Source of the DNA: Streptomyces sp. SID13031
GTDB lineage: Bacteria > Actinomycetota > Actinomycetes > Propionibacteriales > Kribbellaceae
Length of the DNA: 64,000 nucleotides
Assembly: GCF_010548305.1 (NCBI RefSeq)
Contig: NZ_JAAGLV010000026.1
Location: 52,738 to 116,737, forward strand
Direction: 5' to 3'
Positions 1-7,473 of the stretch are shown here, piece after piece; positions within the stretch are counted from its first letter, which is position 1, and each line of letters starts with the position of its first letter. Below the pieces are notes generated by a model. That model did no database searches, was not told the DNA's origin, and saw only the letters and a program-made list of their open reading frames with translations. The translations under genes and the position numbers were made by a program.

Positions 1-504
1 GTACAGACCGCCTGGCACGTGATGAGCCTCGCGATCCTGAACGAGGACCGTGAAGAGCACAACGCCAACTGGCACCGCAAACTCGGCATCGTCCGGATCC
101 TGATCGCCGCCGAGCAGGCGCACGGCAGCGAGGTCCTGCTGCCGCTCTACACCGCACTCGGTCATCGAATCCACGTCGAGGGTCGCGGCATCAACGGCGA
201 CGGCCTGCTCGAGGAGTCGCTGGCAGAAGCCGGCCTGCCGGCCTCGCTGCTGGAGGCCGCCGACACCGACCGGTACGACGACGCGCTGCGCAAGTCGCAC
301 CTGGCCGGGATGGAACTGGTCGGCATGGAGGTCGGTACGCCGGTCATCGCCGTCGAGGGCACCGCCTTCTTCGGGCCGGTCGTCACCCCGGCGCCCAAGG
401 GTGAGGCGGCCGGCAAGCTGTGGGACGGCGTCCGGCTGGTCGCCGCGACCGACGGCTTCTTCGAGCTGAAGCGGACCAGGGACCGGAGTCCCAGCTTCGA
501 TTGA
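1..504 (+). CDS. DsbA-fold mycothiol-dependent oxidoreductase, Rv2466c-like (5' partial)
   Basis: The reading frame is open from the first base, so the N-terminus, which should hold the CxxC-type active site of this thioredoxin-fold family, lies outside the window. The visible 160 or so residues match the helical insert and C-terminal half of the Rv2466c-type mycothiol-dependent nitroreductase/DsbA family, with the cis-Pro stretch GTPVIAVEG and a following FFGPVVTPAPKGE. It is a cytosolic redox enzyme that uses mycothiol. Two genes downstream lie rpiB and nei2, the same neighbours Rv2466c has in Mycobacterium tuberculosis, which supports the call. The stop is TGA at 502-504. Confidence 0.82.
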   Translation, partial: VQTAWHVMSLAILNEDREEHNANWHRKLGIVRILIAAEQAHGSEVLLPLYTALGHRIHVEGRGINGDGLLEESLAEAGLPASLLEAADTDRYDDALRKSHLAGMELVGMEVGTPVIAVEGTAFFGPVVTPAPKGEAAGKLWDGVRLVAATDGFFELKRTRDRSPSFD

Positions 505-557
505 TGGTTCGAACTCGCTGGCAAGGCTTGATCTTGGCGATCGGTCCGCGCGAAGGT

Positions 558-589
558 TACTCACCAAGTTAATCGCTCGACGGTGAGTA
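558..589. promoter_or_regulatory. Inverted repeat just before the serine hydrolase gene
   Basis: TACTCACC (558-565) is repeated as its exact complement GGTGAGTA (582-589) across a 16-base loop, ending nine bases before the start codon at 599. It could be an operator or an RNA hairpin affecting ribosome access. No regulator is identified. Confidence 0.35.
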
Positions 590-598
590 GGTTGCCAA

Positions 599-1723
599 AT
601 GAAGCTTCTGCGCAGTGGTCTGTCCGTGATGCTCGCCGGTTCAAGCGTGATCTGGCTGACGGCGTCGGTGAGTCCTTCGTGGGCGGCGACGTCGTCGGCA
701 ACTACGGCCGAGGCGGTCGTCGTCCCGCCCGGGGTGACGGCGGGCATCGCGGTGTTCGACCGGCAGACCGGGCAGTTCACCGACGTGCTCAACCCGGACC
801 TGCAGTTCCGGTCGGCGTCGGTGGTGAAGCTGCTGCTGGTGCTCGACTTCCTTTGGAACCGCGGGCCGGCGTACGACATCCCGGCGGCCGACCGGGCCCG
901 GCTGGAGGTCATGCTGCGCAGCAGTGACGACGATGCGGCGAGCTACTACTGGGACTCCCTCGGTGGCACGGCGATCATCAACCGGATGGTGGCGCGGCTC
1001 GGCCTGACCCACACGGCCGGCCCGCCGGCCACCCACCCTGGCTTCTGGGGCTACGCGGCCTTCACTGCTGCCGACACCGTCCGGATCTACCGCTACCTGC
1101 TGGACCAGGCTCCGGCACCCGTACGGACCTTCGTGATGAGCAACCTGCACCAGCCGACGCGCTACGGCACCGACGGCTTCGACCAGTACTTCGGGATCGC
1201 GTCGGTGTTCGACCCGGCGTTTGCGATCAAGCAGGGCTGGTCGGGCTTCCCGAACTCCACTGGGTTCGGCAAGGACAAGGACAAGCCCAAGGAAGCCGGC
1301 GTGGACCTCACCAGCGAGGCTCTGCACACCACCGGGACCGTGGGGTCGGGGGATCGGACCATCGTCGCGGTCTACACGCTGCACCCCGACGGGACGGGGT
1401 ACGGGAAGGCCTACAACGACGTGACCCGGCTGACCCGGACGCTGAACGTGCCAGGCGCGGTGAAGACGCCAGGGAACTGGCTGACGACCACCGGGTCCGG
1501 AGTACGGGTCCGGACCGCGCCGAACACCTCCGGCGGCGTCCTGGGCACGCTGCCGTCAGGGGTCGACGTACTGGTGAGCTGCCAGAAGAAGGGGCAGCTG
1601 ATCGACGCTCCGCCGCGCAGTAGCGAATGGTGGGCCTATCTCCCGAAGTACAACGGCTACGTCACCAACGTGTACGTCGGCATGAGCGGCCCGAAGCTCC
1701 CCGGGGTCCCAGACTGTCCGTAG
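599..1723 (+). CDS. Secreted class A beta-lactamase-like serine hydrolase with C-terminal SH3-like domain
   Basis: A 374-residue protein with a signal peptide (about residues 1-29, ending in AWA) followed by a penicillin-binding/beta-lactamase-class-A-like domain. The S-x-x-K nucleophile motif is seen as SVVK in RSASVVKLLL (about residue 75), an SDD triad as the SxN equivalent, and KQG in place of the usual KTG. The last 80 residues (NWLTTTGSGVRVRTAPNT onward) look like a bacterial SH3 domain, which usually binds cell wall. It probably acts outside the membrane on peptidoglycan or a beta-lactam-like substrate; true beta-lactamase activity is uncertain because I cannot identify the general-base Glu. 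ATG at 599 precedes a good hydrophobic leader. Confidence 0.72.
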   Translation: MKLLRSGLSVMLAGSSVIWLTASVSPSWAATSSATTAEAVVVPPGVTAGIAVFDRQTGQFTDVLNPDLQFRSASVVKLLLVLDFLWNRGPAYDIPAADRARLEVMLRSSDDDAASYYWDSLGGTAIINRMVARLGLTHTAGPPATHPGFWGYAAFTAADTVRIYRYLLDQAPAPVRTFVMSNLHQPTRYGTDGFDQYFGIASVFDPAFAIKQGWSGFPNSTGFGKDKDKPKEAGVDLTSEALHTTGTVGSGDRTIVAVYTLHPDGTGYGKAYNDVTRLTRTLNVPGAVKTPGNWLTTTGSGVRVRTAPNTSGGVLGTLPSGVDVLVSCQKKGQLIDAPPRSSEWWAYLPKYNGYVTNVYVGMSGPKLPGVPDCP

Positions 1724-1743
1724 GACCTGTAAGACTTCTGGTC

Positions 1744-2217
1744 ATGCGAGTGCACATCGGCTCTGACCATGCCGGCTTCGACCTGAAGAACCACCTGGTC
1801 CAGCACCTCACGGGTGCCGGGCACGACGTCGTCGACCACGGCCCGGCCGTGTTCGACGCGATCGACGACTATCCGCCGTTCTGCCTGCGGGCGGCCGAGG
1901 GCACCGTCGGCGACGAGGGCAGCCTCGGCATCGTGATCGGCGGCTCGGGTAACGGCGAGCAGATCGCCGCGAACAAGGTTAAGGGCGTCCGGGCCGCGCT
2001 GGCCTGGAGTACCGAGACCGCCGAGCTCGGCCGGCTGCACAACAACGCGAACGTCGTCAGCGTCGGCGCCCGGATGCACTCCGAGGCGGAGGCGACGGCG
2101 TTCGTGGAGATCTTCCTGGCGACCGCGTACTCCGGCGAGGAGCGGCACACCCGGCGGATCGAGATGCTGTCCGCCTACGAGGAGACCGGCGTACTGCCGC
2201 CGCTGCCGTCGGCCTGA
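1744..2217 (+). CDS. rpiB: Ribose-5-phosphate isomerase B
   Basis: A 157-residue RpiB/LacAB-family sugar-phosphate isomerase that interconverts ribose-5-phosphate and ribulose-5-phosphate in the pentose phosphate pathway. The N-terminal MRVHIGSDHAGFDLK, the active-site region IGGSGNGEQIAANK and the HNNANVVSVGAR segment are all typical. Position 10 of the GSGNG loop carries Gly-Asn-Gly rather than the Cys seen in many bacterial RpiB proteins, as in mycobacterial-type enzymes. The start chosen is ATG at 1744, because the longer frame upstream overlaps the preceding gene. It sits between the Rv2466c-like gene and nei2 as in Mycobacterium, with one extra gene inserted. Confidence 0.9.
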   Translation: MRVHIGSDHAGFDLKNHLVQHLTGAGHDVVDHGPAVFDAIDDYPPFCLRAAEGTVGDEGSLGIVIGGSGNGEQIAANKVKGVRAALAWSTETAELGRLHNNANVVSVGARMHSEAEATAFVEIFLATAYSGEERHTRRIEMLSAYEETGVLPPLPSA

Positions 2218-2388
2218 GCTTCCGGTTCCTGTTGCTTCTGCGCCGTCCGCTTCCGCGCTGGCCGGTCGGGGGTGTGGGGCCTGGAGACATCCCGGGCCCG
2301 CATCGAACGGCCGGTGCCGACCACGGCCGGAGTGGGCGCACCGCTACGGCCCTTACCTGTACCTGACGTCAGACCCATAAGAGGAATC

Positions 2389-3228
2389 ATGCCCGAAGGC
2401 CACACCCTGCATCGGCTCGCGAACGACGTCTGGGACGACTTCGGTGGCCGGGTCGTCCGCGCGTCGAGTCCGCAGGGGCGATTCGTCGAGGGCGCCGGGC
2501 TGCTCGACGGGCACGTCCTGCGCGGGACCGAGGCGCACGGCAAGCACTTCCTCGCCGACTTCGAGGGCGCCGGCTGGCTGCACATCCACCTCGGGCTGAT
2601 CGGCAAGGTCGACTTCGGCCGGATCGAGGCCGGCGACGCCGCGCCGCAACCCGTCGGTCAGGTCCGGCTCCGGCTGCAGAACGCATCGGCGTACGCCGAT
2701 CTGCGTGGCGCGACCGTGTGCGAGGTACTGACCGACGGCGAGCGCGAGGCGCTGATCAAGCGACTCGGCCCCGACCCGCTGCGCGACGACGCCGACCCCG
2801 AGCTGGCGTGGAAGCGGATCCACCGCAGCAAGCTGCCGATCGGGCAGCTGCTGATGGACCAGGAAGTGCTCAGTGGAGTCGGCAACGTGTACCGCGCGGA
2901 GGTGCTGTTCCGCGCCAGGCTGCACCCGAAGACGCCGGGCCACCTGGTCAAGAAGAAGGAATGGCAGGGGATGTGGACCGACCTGGTCGCGCTGATGAAG
3001 TACGGCGTCGAGACCGGCCGGATCGATACCGTCGCCGACGACCACACTCCCGAGGCGATGGGCCGCGACGCACGCCAGGACGACCACGGCGGTGAGGTCT
3101 ACGTGTACCGCCGGCAGGGCCAGCACTGTCACGTCTGCGACTCGGTGATCCGGACCGAGCTCCTGGCCGGGCGCAACCTTTTCTGGTGCCCGAAGTGCCA
3201 GCGGACCGGGCTGACCCGGCGTGGCTGA
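2389..3228 (+). CDS. nei2: Fpg/Nei-family DNA glycosylase (Nei2-like)
   Basis: A 279-residue base-excision-repair glycosylase/AP lyase. The start at 2389 gives the N-terminal MPEGHTLHR, exposing Pro2 (nucleophile) and Glu3 after Met removal. The helix-two-turn-helix region (LLMDQEVLSGVGNVYRAE) and a C-terminal zinc finger, C-x2-C then C-x2-C (CHVCDS, CPKCQRTG), complete the family signature. GAGG four bases before ATCATG acts as the ribosome site. It removes oxidised bases from DNA. The spacing from rpiB is 171 bases, so it may have its own promoter. Confidence 0.9.
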   Translation: MPEGHTLHRLANDVWDDFGGRVVRASSPQGRFVEGAGLLDGHVLRGTEAHGKHFLADFEGAGWLHIHLGLIGKVDFGRIEAGDAAPQPVGQVRLRLQNASAYADLRGATVCEVLTDGEREALIKRLGPDPLRDDADPELAWKRIHRSKLPIGQLLMDQEVLSGVGNVYRAEVLFRARLHPKTPGHLVKKKEWQGMWTDLVALMKYGVETGRIDTVADDHTPEAMGRDARQDDHGGEVYVYRRQGQHCHVCDSVIRTELLAGRNLFWCPKCQRTGLTRRG

Positions 3229-3319
3229 GCGATCAGCCGGTCTCGATCGTGAATCTCCTGCAATCAAGTTGTGACAATTTGATGCGCGGACCGAGTAGTG
3301 CCGTTATCTTTCTCTCACC

Positions 3320-4507
3320 ATGAGTAGCGGCGGTGGCGGCAACGCTGTTGTGCGACGAGTCGGCAATCGAGCCGAGTCGTTGCTTCGACGCGCGCGCAGG
3401 TCACACCAGCTGGCCTTCGTCGGTCTGCTGGCGTTGACGGTCACGGTCAGTTCCGCCGCACTGGCGATGCCGTCCTTCATACCCACTACCGTCCTGGTCA
3501 TACCTCTTCTGCTCGGTGGATTGCTGCTGCGCTTCCGGCCGCTGGTCCTGCTGACGCTGTTCGCGATGGTCACCGGCTCGTACGTCGTGTCCGAACGCGC
3601 GTCCGGGCTGCCGAAGACCGGGTTCGTGCTCGTTCTCGGGGTGGTCGCCTGGATCGTCCTGACCGGCGCGAAGGTGCGCAGCCGGCTCGGCGTCCAGGGC
3701 AGTCGTGGCGAGACGATGCTGATGGAGCTGCGCGACACGCTGACGGCTCAGGGTGAGCTGCCCGTACTGCCGCCGGGCTGGCGGGCCGAGCAGGCGATCC
3801 GGTCGGCCGGTGGCGCATCGTTCTCCGGTGACTTCGTGGTGTCGACGACGCGCCCGGACGAGGTGCTCGAGATCGCGCTCGTCGACGTGTCCGGCAAGGG
3901 AATCGACGCCGGGACGCGGGCGCTGCTGCTGTCGGGTGCGTTCGGCGGGTTGCTCGGGGTGGTACCGGTCGAGGAGTTCCTGCCGGCGGCGAATCACTAC
4001 CTGCGTCGGCAGGACTGGAGCGATGACTTCGCCACCGTTGTGCACGTCGCCGTGGACATGCATACGGGCGAGTTCGAAGTACGGACCGCTGGGCATCCGC
4101 CGGCGATCCAGTTCGACGCGTGGTCGGGGCGGTGGCAGACGCGGGACGCCGACGGGCCGCTGCTCGGGCTGGTCGAGACGCCGGACTTCGTGGTGAATCG
4201 CGGTCAGCTGAAGATGGGGGACGCGCTGTTCCTCTACAGCGACGGCATGGTCGAGACACCACGGCGCGACATCGAGCGTGGGACGGATCGGCTCACCGGG
4301 CATGCCGAGCGGCTGGTCGCGACGGGCTTCAGAGGTGCCGCGCTCGAGCTGGTCGACGAGATCGGCGGACCGGGGGACGACTCGGCGATCGTGGTCATCC
4401 ACCGGAAGACGAACCCGTCGGAGTCTCCGGACTGCGCCGTCGCGCGCCCAGGGTTCACCACGAAGATGCAACGCCGTAAGGCCGCAATGCTTCGCTACGC
4501 CCGCTGA
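3320..4507 (+). CDS. Membrane-anchored PP2C/SpoIIE-type serine phosphatase
   Basis: A 395-residue protein. The N-terminus carries about four membrane helices (roughly residues 32-50, 55-72, 76-93 and 103-120) and the remainder is a PP2C-like/SpoIIE phosphatase domain. Metal-binding motifs are visible: GGASFSGDFV, LVDVSGKGIDAG, LFLYSDGMVE and GGPGDDSAIVVI. In actinomycetes such enzymes commonly dephosphorylate anti-sigma-factor antagonists; no partner-switching gene lies nearby, so the substrate is unknown. It is transcribed alone or with the surface-protein gene that follows 59 bases later. Confidence 0.85.
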   Translation: MSSGGGGNAVVRRVGNRAESLLRRARRSHQLAFVGLLALTVTVSSAALAMPSFIPTTVLVIPLLLGGLLLRFRPLVLLTLFAMVTGSYVVSERASGLPKTGFVLVLGVVAWIVLTGAKVRSRLGVQGSRGETMLMELRDTLTAQGELPVLPPGWRAEQAIRSAGGASFSGDFVVSTTRPDEVLEIALVDVSGKGIDAGTRALLLSGAFGGLLGVVPVEEFLPAANHYLRRQDWSDDFATVVHVAVDMHTGEFEVRTAGHPPAIQFDAWSGRWQTRDADGPLLGLVETPDFVVNRGQLKMGDALFLYSDGMVETPRRDIERGTDRLTGHAERLVATGFRGAALELVDEIGGPGDDSAIVVIHRKTNPSESPDCAVARPGFTTKMQRRKAAMLRYAR

Positions 4508-4566
4508 CGGCGCGCATACTGCTGGAGAGAGGGAATCTTCGCTCTTCGCTCGAACGGGGCAGTGCC

Positions 4567-5175
4567 GTGATCGCTAACTCGGCCAGGATGTTGCCGCTAC
4601 TGCTGATCGCCTTCCCTGCCGCGCTCATGCTCGGTCTGCAGCCGGCCTACGCCGAGGAGCTGCCGCCGACGATTCCGGTCAGCGACACGCCTACGCCGAC
4701 CCCGTCACCCACCCCGACGGAAACCTCACCCGGTACGCCGACGTCGACCCCGCCCACCACGCCGCCCACCAGTCCACCCACCACTCCATCGCCGACCCCT
4801 AGCGTCACCCCGTCGGCGTCCCCGACCGCGAGGCGGCCCAACCGGCCGGGCATGACTCCAGCTCCGTTTTTTCGGCGGACTCCCTCGATGTCGCCCTCCC
4901 GAACTCCGCAGACGGCGTCGACCACTACTCGGCACGCCCAACCGGCTGAGGATCCGCCGAGTACGGAAGTACAGGACACGACCTACCCGGCCAGCCCTCC
5001 GAACCTGCCGCCGCCGGCCGCGGGCGGCGTACAGGTCGAAGGCGTCACCCTGAGCCGGAACTCCACGCCGGCGTTGTCCCTCGGCATGGTCGGCGGCATC
5101 TTCCTGGCGGCCGGCGGCCTCCTGCTGGCAGGCGCCGCCCTCCTCTTCCGCCGCCGAGGCAAGCACAGCATCTGA
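4567..5175 (+). CDS. Pro/Thr-rich cell-surface protein with C-terminal membrane anchor
   Basis: A 202-residue exported protein with a signal peptide (ending near AYA, residue 28), a long Pro/Thr/Ser linker of TPTPSPTPT-type repeats (about residues 35-140), and a C-terminal hydrophobic helix (about 170-193) followed by RRRGKHSI. The arrangement looks like a wall-spanning surface protein, but there is no LPxTG motif before the helix, so sortase linkage is unlikely. The start is GTG at 4567; an in-frame ATG at 4588 is an alternative. No specific function is recognisable. Confidence 0.65.
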   Translation: MIANSARMLPLLLIAFPAALMLGLQPAYAEELPPTIPVSDTPTPTPSPTPTETSPGTPTSTPPTTPPTSPPTTPSPTPSVTPSASPTARRPNRPGMTPAPFFRRTPSMSPSRTPQTASTTTRHAQPAEDPPSTEVQDTTYPASPPNLPPPAAGGVQVEGVTLSRNSTPALSLGMVGGIFLAAGGLLLAGAALLFRRRGKHSI

Positions 5176-5198
5176 ACCGACCCGCGCGGATCGGCAGA

Positions 5199-5235
5199 GC
5201 TGACCGGTGGGATCTGCCGGGCTGACCGGTGGGAT
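5199..5235 (+). repeat. Direct repeat of 15 bases
   Basis: GCTGACCGGTGGGAT occurs at 5199-5213 and again at 5221-5235, a 22-base period, just before the GTG start at 5254. Each copy contains the palindrome ACCGGT. It could be a small duplication or a paired protein-binding site. Confidence 0.4.
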
Positions 5236-5253
5236 GGCGTAGCGTGCACGGTC

Positions 5254-5706
5254 GTGACGATCGATGGGGTGGACAGCGGCGCCGACCGGAACGCGCCGGA
5301 CGTGTCGTTCGACGAACTGCTGGCGATGACACCGGACTCGATGCGCGACGTGTTCCCGCAAACCCACTGGCAACTCGGCAAACTCTGGGCCCTGGACCTC
5401 CGGGTCGAGCCGGTAGAGGTGGCCGACCTCCTCTGGATGTTCGACCTCCCGCTCTGGCAACTCAACGGCGAACGCTTCAAGGTCACCCCGAACCAGGTAG
5501 CCGCCACCCCGATGAACTTCCGCCCCCACTACGAACGCGTAATGGACGCCGACCTCGACTTCCCCATCCACCTGGTCGCCTACCGAGGCCGCCTAGTAGT
5601 CCTAGACGGAGTCCACAGACTCCTGAAGGCCCACTTCCACCGCCGCCGCTGGATAGCAGCCAAAATAGCCACCGCAGCCCAACTCCAGGAATGCACACCC
5701 AGCTAA
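5254..5706 (+). CDS. Hypothetical protein with a ParB/Srx-like motif
   Basis: A 150-residue cytosolic protein with a GTG start. The C-terminal half reads LVAYRGRLVVLDGVHRLLKA, resembling the DGxHRxxA core of the ParB/sulfiredoxin-like fold, which binds nucleotides or DNA. The N-terminal half (SFDELLAMTPDSMRDVFPQ) has no recognised domain. There is no signal peptide or membrane helix. The assignment rests on that one motif; the role is unknown. Confidence 0.55.
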   Translation: MTIDGVDSGADRNAPDVSFDELLAMTPDSMRDVFPQTHWQLGKLWALDLRVEPVEVADLLWMFDLPLWQLNGERFKVTPNQVAATPMNFRPHYERVMDADLDFPIHLVAYRGRLVVLDGVHRLLKAHFHRRRWIAAKIATAAQLQECTPS

Positions 5707-5736
5707 ACCACCGCTGCCCACCGCGCCGCGGAGCGA

Positions 5737-5916
5737 TCAGCTCGTAGCGGAGTCGAGCAGCCCAGCTTCCGCCATGAACTCCCTGGCGTGCCGATGATGT
5801 TCGTCGGGGATCGGGCCATGCTCGGCCTCGTACTCCGCGACGAGCTCACGAGCGGCCGCGCGACCCTCTGTGTGCGCAGCAGCAGCCGCCTCGTCTGCCT
5901 GTGTCTCCTCGCCCAT
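5737..5916 (-). CDS. Small hypothetical protein, 59 residues
   Basis: On the minus strand an ATG at 5916 opens a 59-residue frame ending in TGA (5737-5739). The product is acidic and Ala-rich, begins MGEETQADEAAAAAH, and ends in HAREFMAEAGLLDSATS after an EHGPIPDEHH segment. That composition looks like real protein and resembles short C-terminal parts of actinobacterial antitoxin-like or CopG-type proteins, but no toxin gene is adjacent. It converges with the gene ending at 5706. Function unknown. Confidence 0.5.
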   Translation of the reverse strand: MGEETQADEAAAAAHTEGRAAARELVAEYEAEHGPIPDEHHRHAREFMAEAGLLDSATS

Positions 5917-5933
5917 GGCGACAACGGTAGCGG

Positions 5934-6287
5934 TCAGACCTCGACCACGATTCGACCCTTGGTCTGGAGTGGGATCTGAGCGGCTACCTTCCCGGCGGCG
6001 TGGTGGACCAGGACCGCGGTGTTGTAGATCCGGTCGTGATCGCGCTCGATCAGCCCGAAGACCAGCGCTGGTTCGACCGTCGCCAGGCGGGCGAGCACCT
6101 TCTCGAAGGCCTCCGACTGCAGATCGATGGCGTGCTCACCGGCGACCGCGGGGTCCGTCAGGTAGCCCTGGAGATAGCACTCAGGGAACAAGGCGACGTC
6201 GACGTCAGAGCTTGCGGACTCCAATTGCTGGAGAGCCGCATCGAGGTCGAGCCGGTACTCCGGAACCTGGTGGGCCGCGATGCGCAT
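5934..6287 (-). pseudogene. Truncated carbon-nitrogen hydrolase (nitrilase superfamily), N-terminal part only
   Basis: The 117-residue frame begins MRIAAHQVPEYRLDLDAAL and contains the nitrilase catalytic-Glu block VALFPECYLQGY (about residues 34-45) and AIDLQSEAFEKVLARLA. Family members run to about 260-280 residues with a Glu-Lys-Cys triad; this frame stops before the expected YRK lysine and has no cysteine nucleophile. Its last residues, TKGRIVVEV, resemble the extreme C-terminus of medium-chain (quinone) oxidoreductases, suggesting a deletion fused two genes; that part is speculative. Its ATG overlaps the stop of the OhrR-type gene as TGATG, so it would be translationally coupled. Confidence 0.6.
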
Positions 6288-6733
6288 CAGGTGTTTGCGG
6301 CGGCTATCACTTGGGTGAGGGATTTGTGGAGGGCTTCTAGTTCCTGCAGGGGCATGCCTAGGCGGGTGATGATTGCCGGGGGGATTTTGAGCGCCTCGGT
6401 GCGAAGGGCCTGGCCGGAGTCCGTGAGAGTTACTGCGAGAGAGCGTTCGTCGCGGGGGTCTCGGGCTCGGGTGAGGTAGCCGGCGGACTCCAGGCGTTTC
6501 AGGAGGGGGGAGAGGGTGCCGGGGTCCAGTTGGAGCAGTGAGCTGAGTTGCTTTACCGACAGGGGGGATTCCTCCCACAGGGCGAGCATCACCAGGTACT
6601 GCGGGTGGGTCAGGCCCATCGGCTCCAGCAGTGGGCGGTACAGCGCGATCACGCTGCGGGATGCGACCGCGAGCGCGAAGCAGACCTGACGGTCCAGGGC
6701 TAGCAGGTCCACCTCATCGGACGTACCGGGCAT
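6287..6733 (-). CDS. MarR-family organic-peroxide-type regulator (OhrR-like)
   Basis: A 148-residue winged-helix repressor. The N-terminal DRQVCFALAVASR followed by LYRPLLEPMGLTHPQYLVM is the OhrR signature, with a single reactive cysteine near residue 15 that senses organic hydroperoxides. The DNA-binding helices lie in SVKQLSSLLQLDPGTLSPLLKR and the wing in RDPRDERSLAVTLT. The start is ATG at 6733. The normal partner, ohr peroxidase, is not in this window; instead a truncated hydrolase follows and a small gene diverges upstream. An AT-rich operator-like stretch lies between the divergent starts, so autoregulation is likely. Confidence 0.85.
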   Translation of the reverse strand: MPGTSDEVDLLALDRQVCFALAVASRSVIALYRPLLEPMGLTHPQYLVMLALWEESPLSVKQLSSLLQLDPGTLSPLLKRLESAGYLTRARDPRDERSLAVTLTDSGQALRTEALKIPPAIITRLGMPLQELEALHKSLTQVIAAANT

Positions 6734-6755
6734 ATCTCTCCTTCGGTCAGCGTTG

Positions 6756-6784
6756 ACTATAGTATCAATTGGTGTACAAACTAT
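6756..6784. promoter_or_regulatory. AT-rich operator/promoter region between ohrR-like and a small gene
   Basis: In otherwise GC-rich DNA this stretch is strikingly AT-rich and holds three short palindromes, ACTATAGT (6756-6763), CAATTG (6766-6771) and TGTACA (6773-6778), and the arms ATAGT/ACTAT (6759-6763, 6780-6784). MarR/OhrR proteins bind AT-rich palindromes of this kind. It would control both divergent genes. Confidence 0.55.
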
Positions 6785-6812
6785 TGCCACACCAAGTAAT
6801 TGGAGAGATTTG

Positions 6813-6989
6813 ATGAGCAAGAAGACCGACGGACTGAGCCTGCCGTACAAGATCCGCTGGCGCCTGACCTGGCTGCTGCTGCACATCGCCGGCCCCGCGA
6901 CCCTGCCCGACCACCTCGACCCCCGCCGCCGGATGGAGCGCGAACGCGCCGCCCGGGTCGCTCGCTTCCAGGCGGCCCACCACGCGTAA
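6813..6989 (+). CDS. Small basic hypothetical protein, 58 residues
   Basis: ATG at 6813 with GGAGAG at 6802-6807. The product has a hydrophobic/aromatic N-terminal half (LPYKIRWRLTWLLLHIAGP) and a strongly basic C-terminal helix (RRRMERERAARVARFQ). It could be a small membrane-associated protein. It diverges from the OhrR-like regulator and shares its control region, so it may be the regulator's target. No family recognised. Confidence 0.6.
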   Translation: MSKKTDGLSLPYKIRWRLTWLLLHIAGPATLPDHLDPRRRMERERAARVARFQAAHHA

Positions 6990-6997
6990 GGAGCGCG

Positions 6998-7019
6998 ATC
7001 CTGCCCGATCGGGCAGGAT
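6998..7019. promoter_or_regulatory. 22-bp perfect palindrome overlapping a possible start codon
   Basis: The sequence 6998-7019, core CTGCCCGATCGGGCAG, reads identically on both strands. It begins eight bases after the stop of the small gene and runs into an ATG at 7018. It may be an operator or a short terminator-like hairpin; a stable RNA hairpin here would favour the second ATG at 7027. Confidence 0.6.
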
Positions 7020-7026
7020 GGGTGAC

Positions 7027-7473
7027 ATGTCATCCTCCGAATCCGAATATGCCCCCAGCCCGACCGATTGGGTCCGGACCGCCGTCGAGAAGATCGAGGC
7101 CGCCGGCGACACCAAAGCAGGCCAGTTCAACAACGGCCAGCCGGTCGTCCTGCTGACCATGCGAGGCGCCAAGTCCGGCAAGATCCGCAAGGTGCCGCTG
7201 ATGCGCGTCGAGCACGAAGGCGTGTATGCCGCGGTCGCCTCGCTCGGTGGCGCCCCGAAGCACCCCGTCTGGTACTACAACCTGCAGGCCGACCCCAAGA
7301 TTCAGTTGCAGGACGGCGAGCAGACCGGTGAGTACGTCGCCCGCGAGATCGAGGGCGAGGAGTACAAGCTGTGGTGGGAGCGCTCGGTCGAAGCCTTCCC
7401 GAACTACGCGGAGTACCAGACGAAGACCACCCGGATCATCCCGCTCTTCCTGCTGGAGCCGGCTAGTAACTGA
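7027..7473 (+). CDS. Deazaflavin (F420)-dependent nitroreductase family protein (Ddn-like)
   Basis: A 148-residue protein of the DUF385/Ddn family: VVLLTMRGAKSGKIRKVPLMRV is the typical F420-binding entry strand, followed by GGAPKHPVWYYNLQADP and VAREIEGEEYKLWWERSVEAFPNYAEYQ. These actinobacterial enzymes reduce quinones or other substrates with reduced coenzyme F420. The start at 7027 has AGGA at suitable spacing; ATG at 7018 is in frame but lies inside a palindrome. Its 3' end overlaps the convergent membrane-protein gene by 11 bases. Confidence 0.85.
   Translation: MSSSESEYAPSPTDWVRTAVEKIEAAGDTKAGQFNNGQPVVLLTMRGAKSGKIRKVPLMRVEHEGVYAAVASLGGAPKHPVWYYNLQADPKIQLQDGEQTGEYVAREIEGEEYKLWWERSVEAFPNYAEYQTKTTRIIPLFLLEPASN

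Noticed and set aside
4567..5175. Sortase-anchored LPxTG protein
   Set aside because: The C-terminal helix and basic tail fit, but no LPxTG-like motif precedes the helix.
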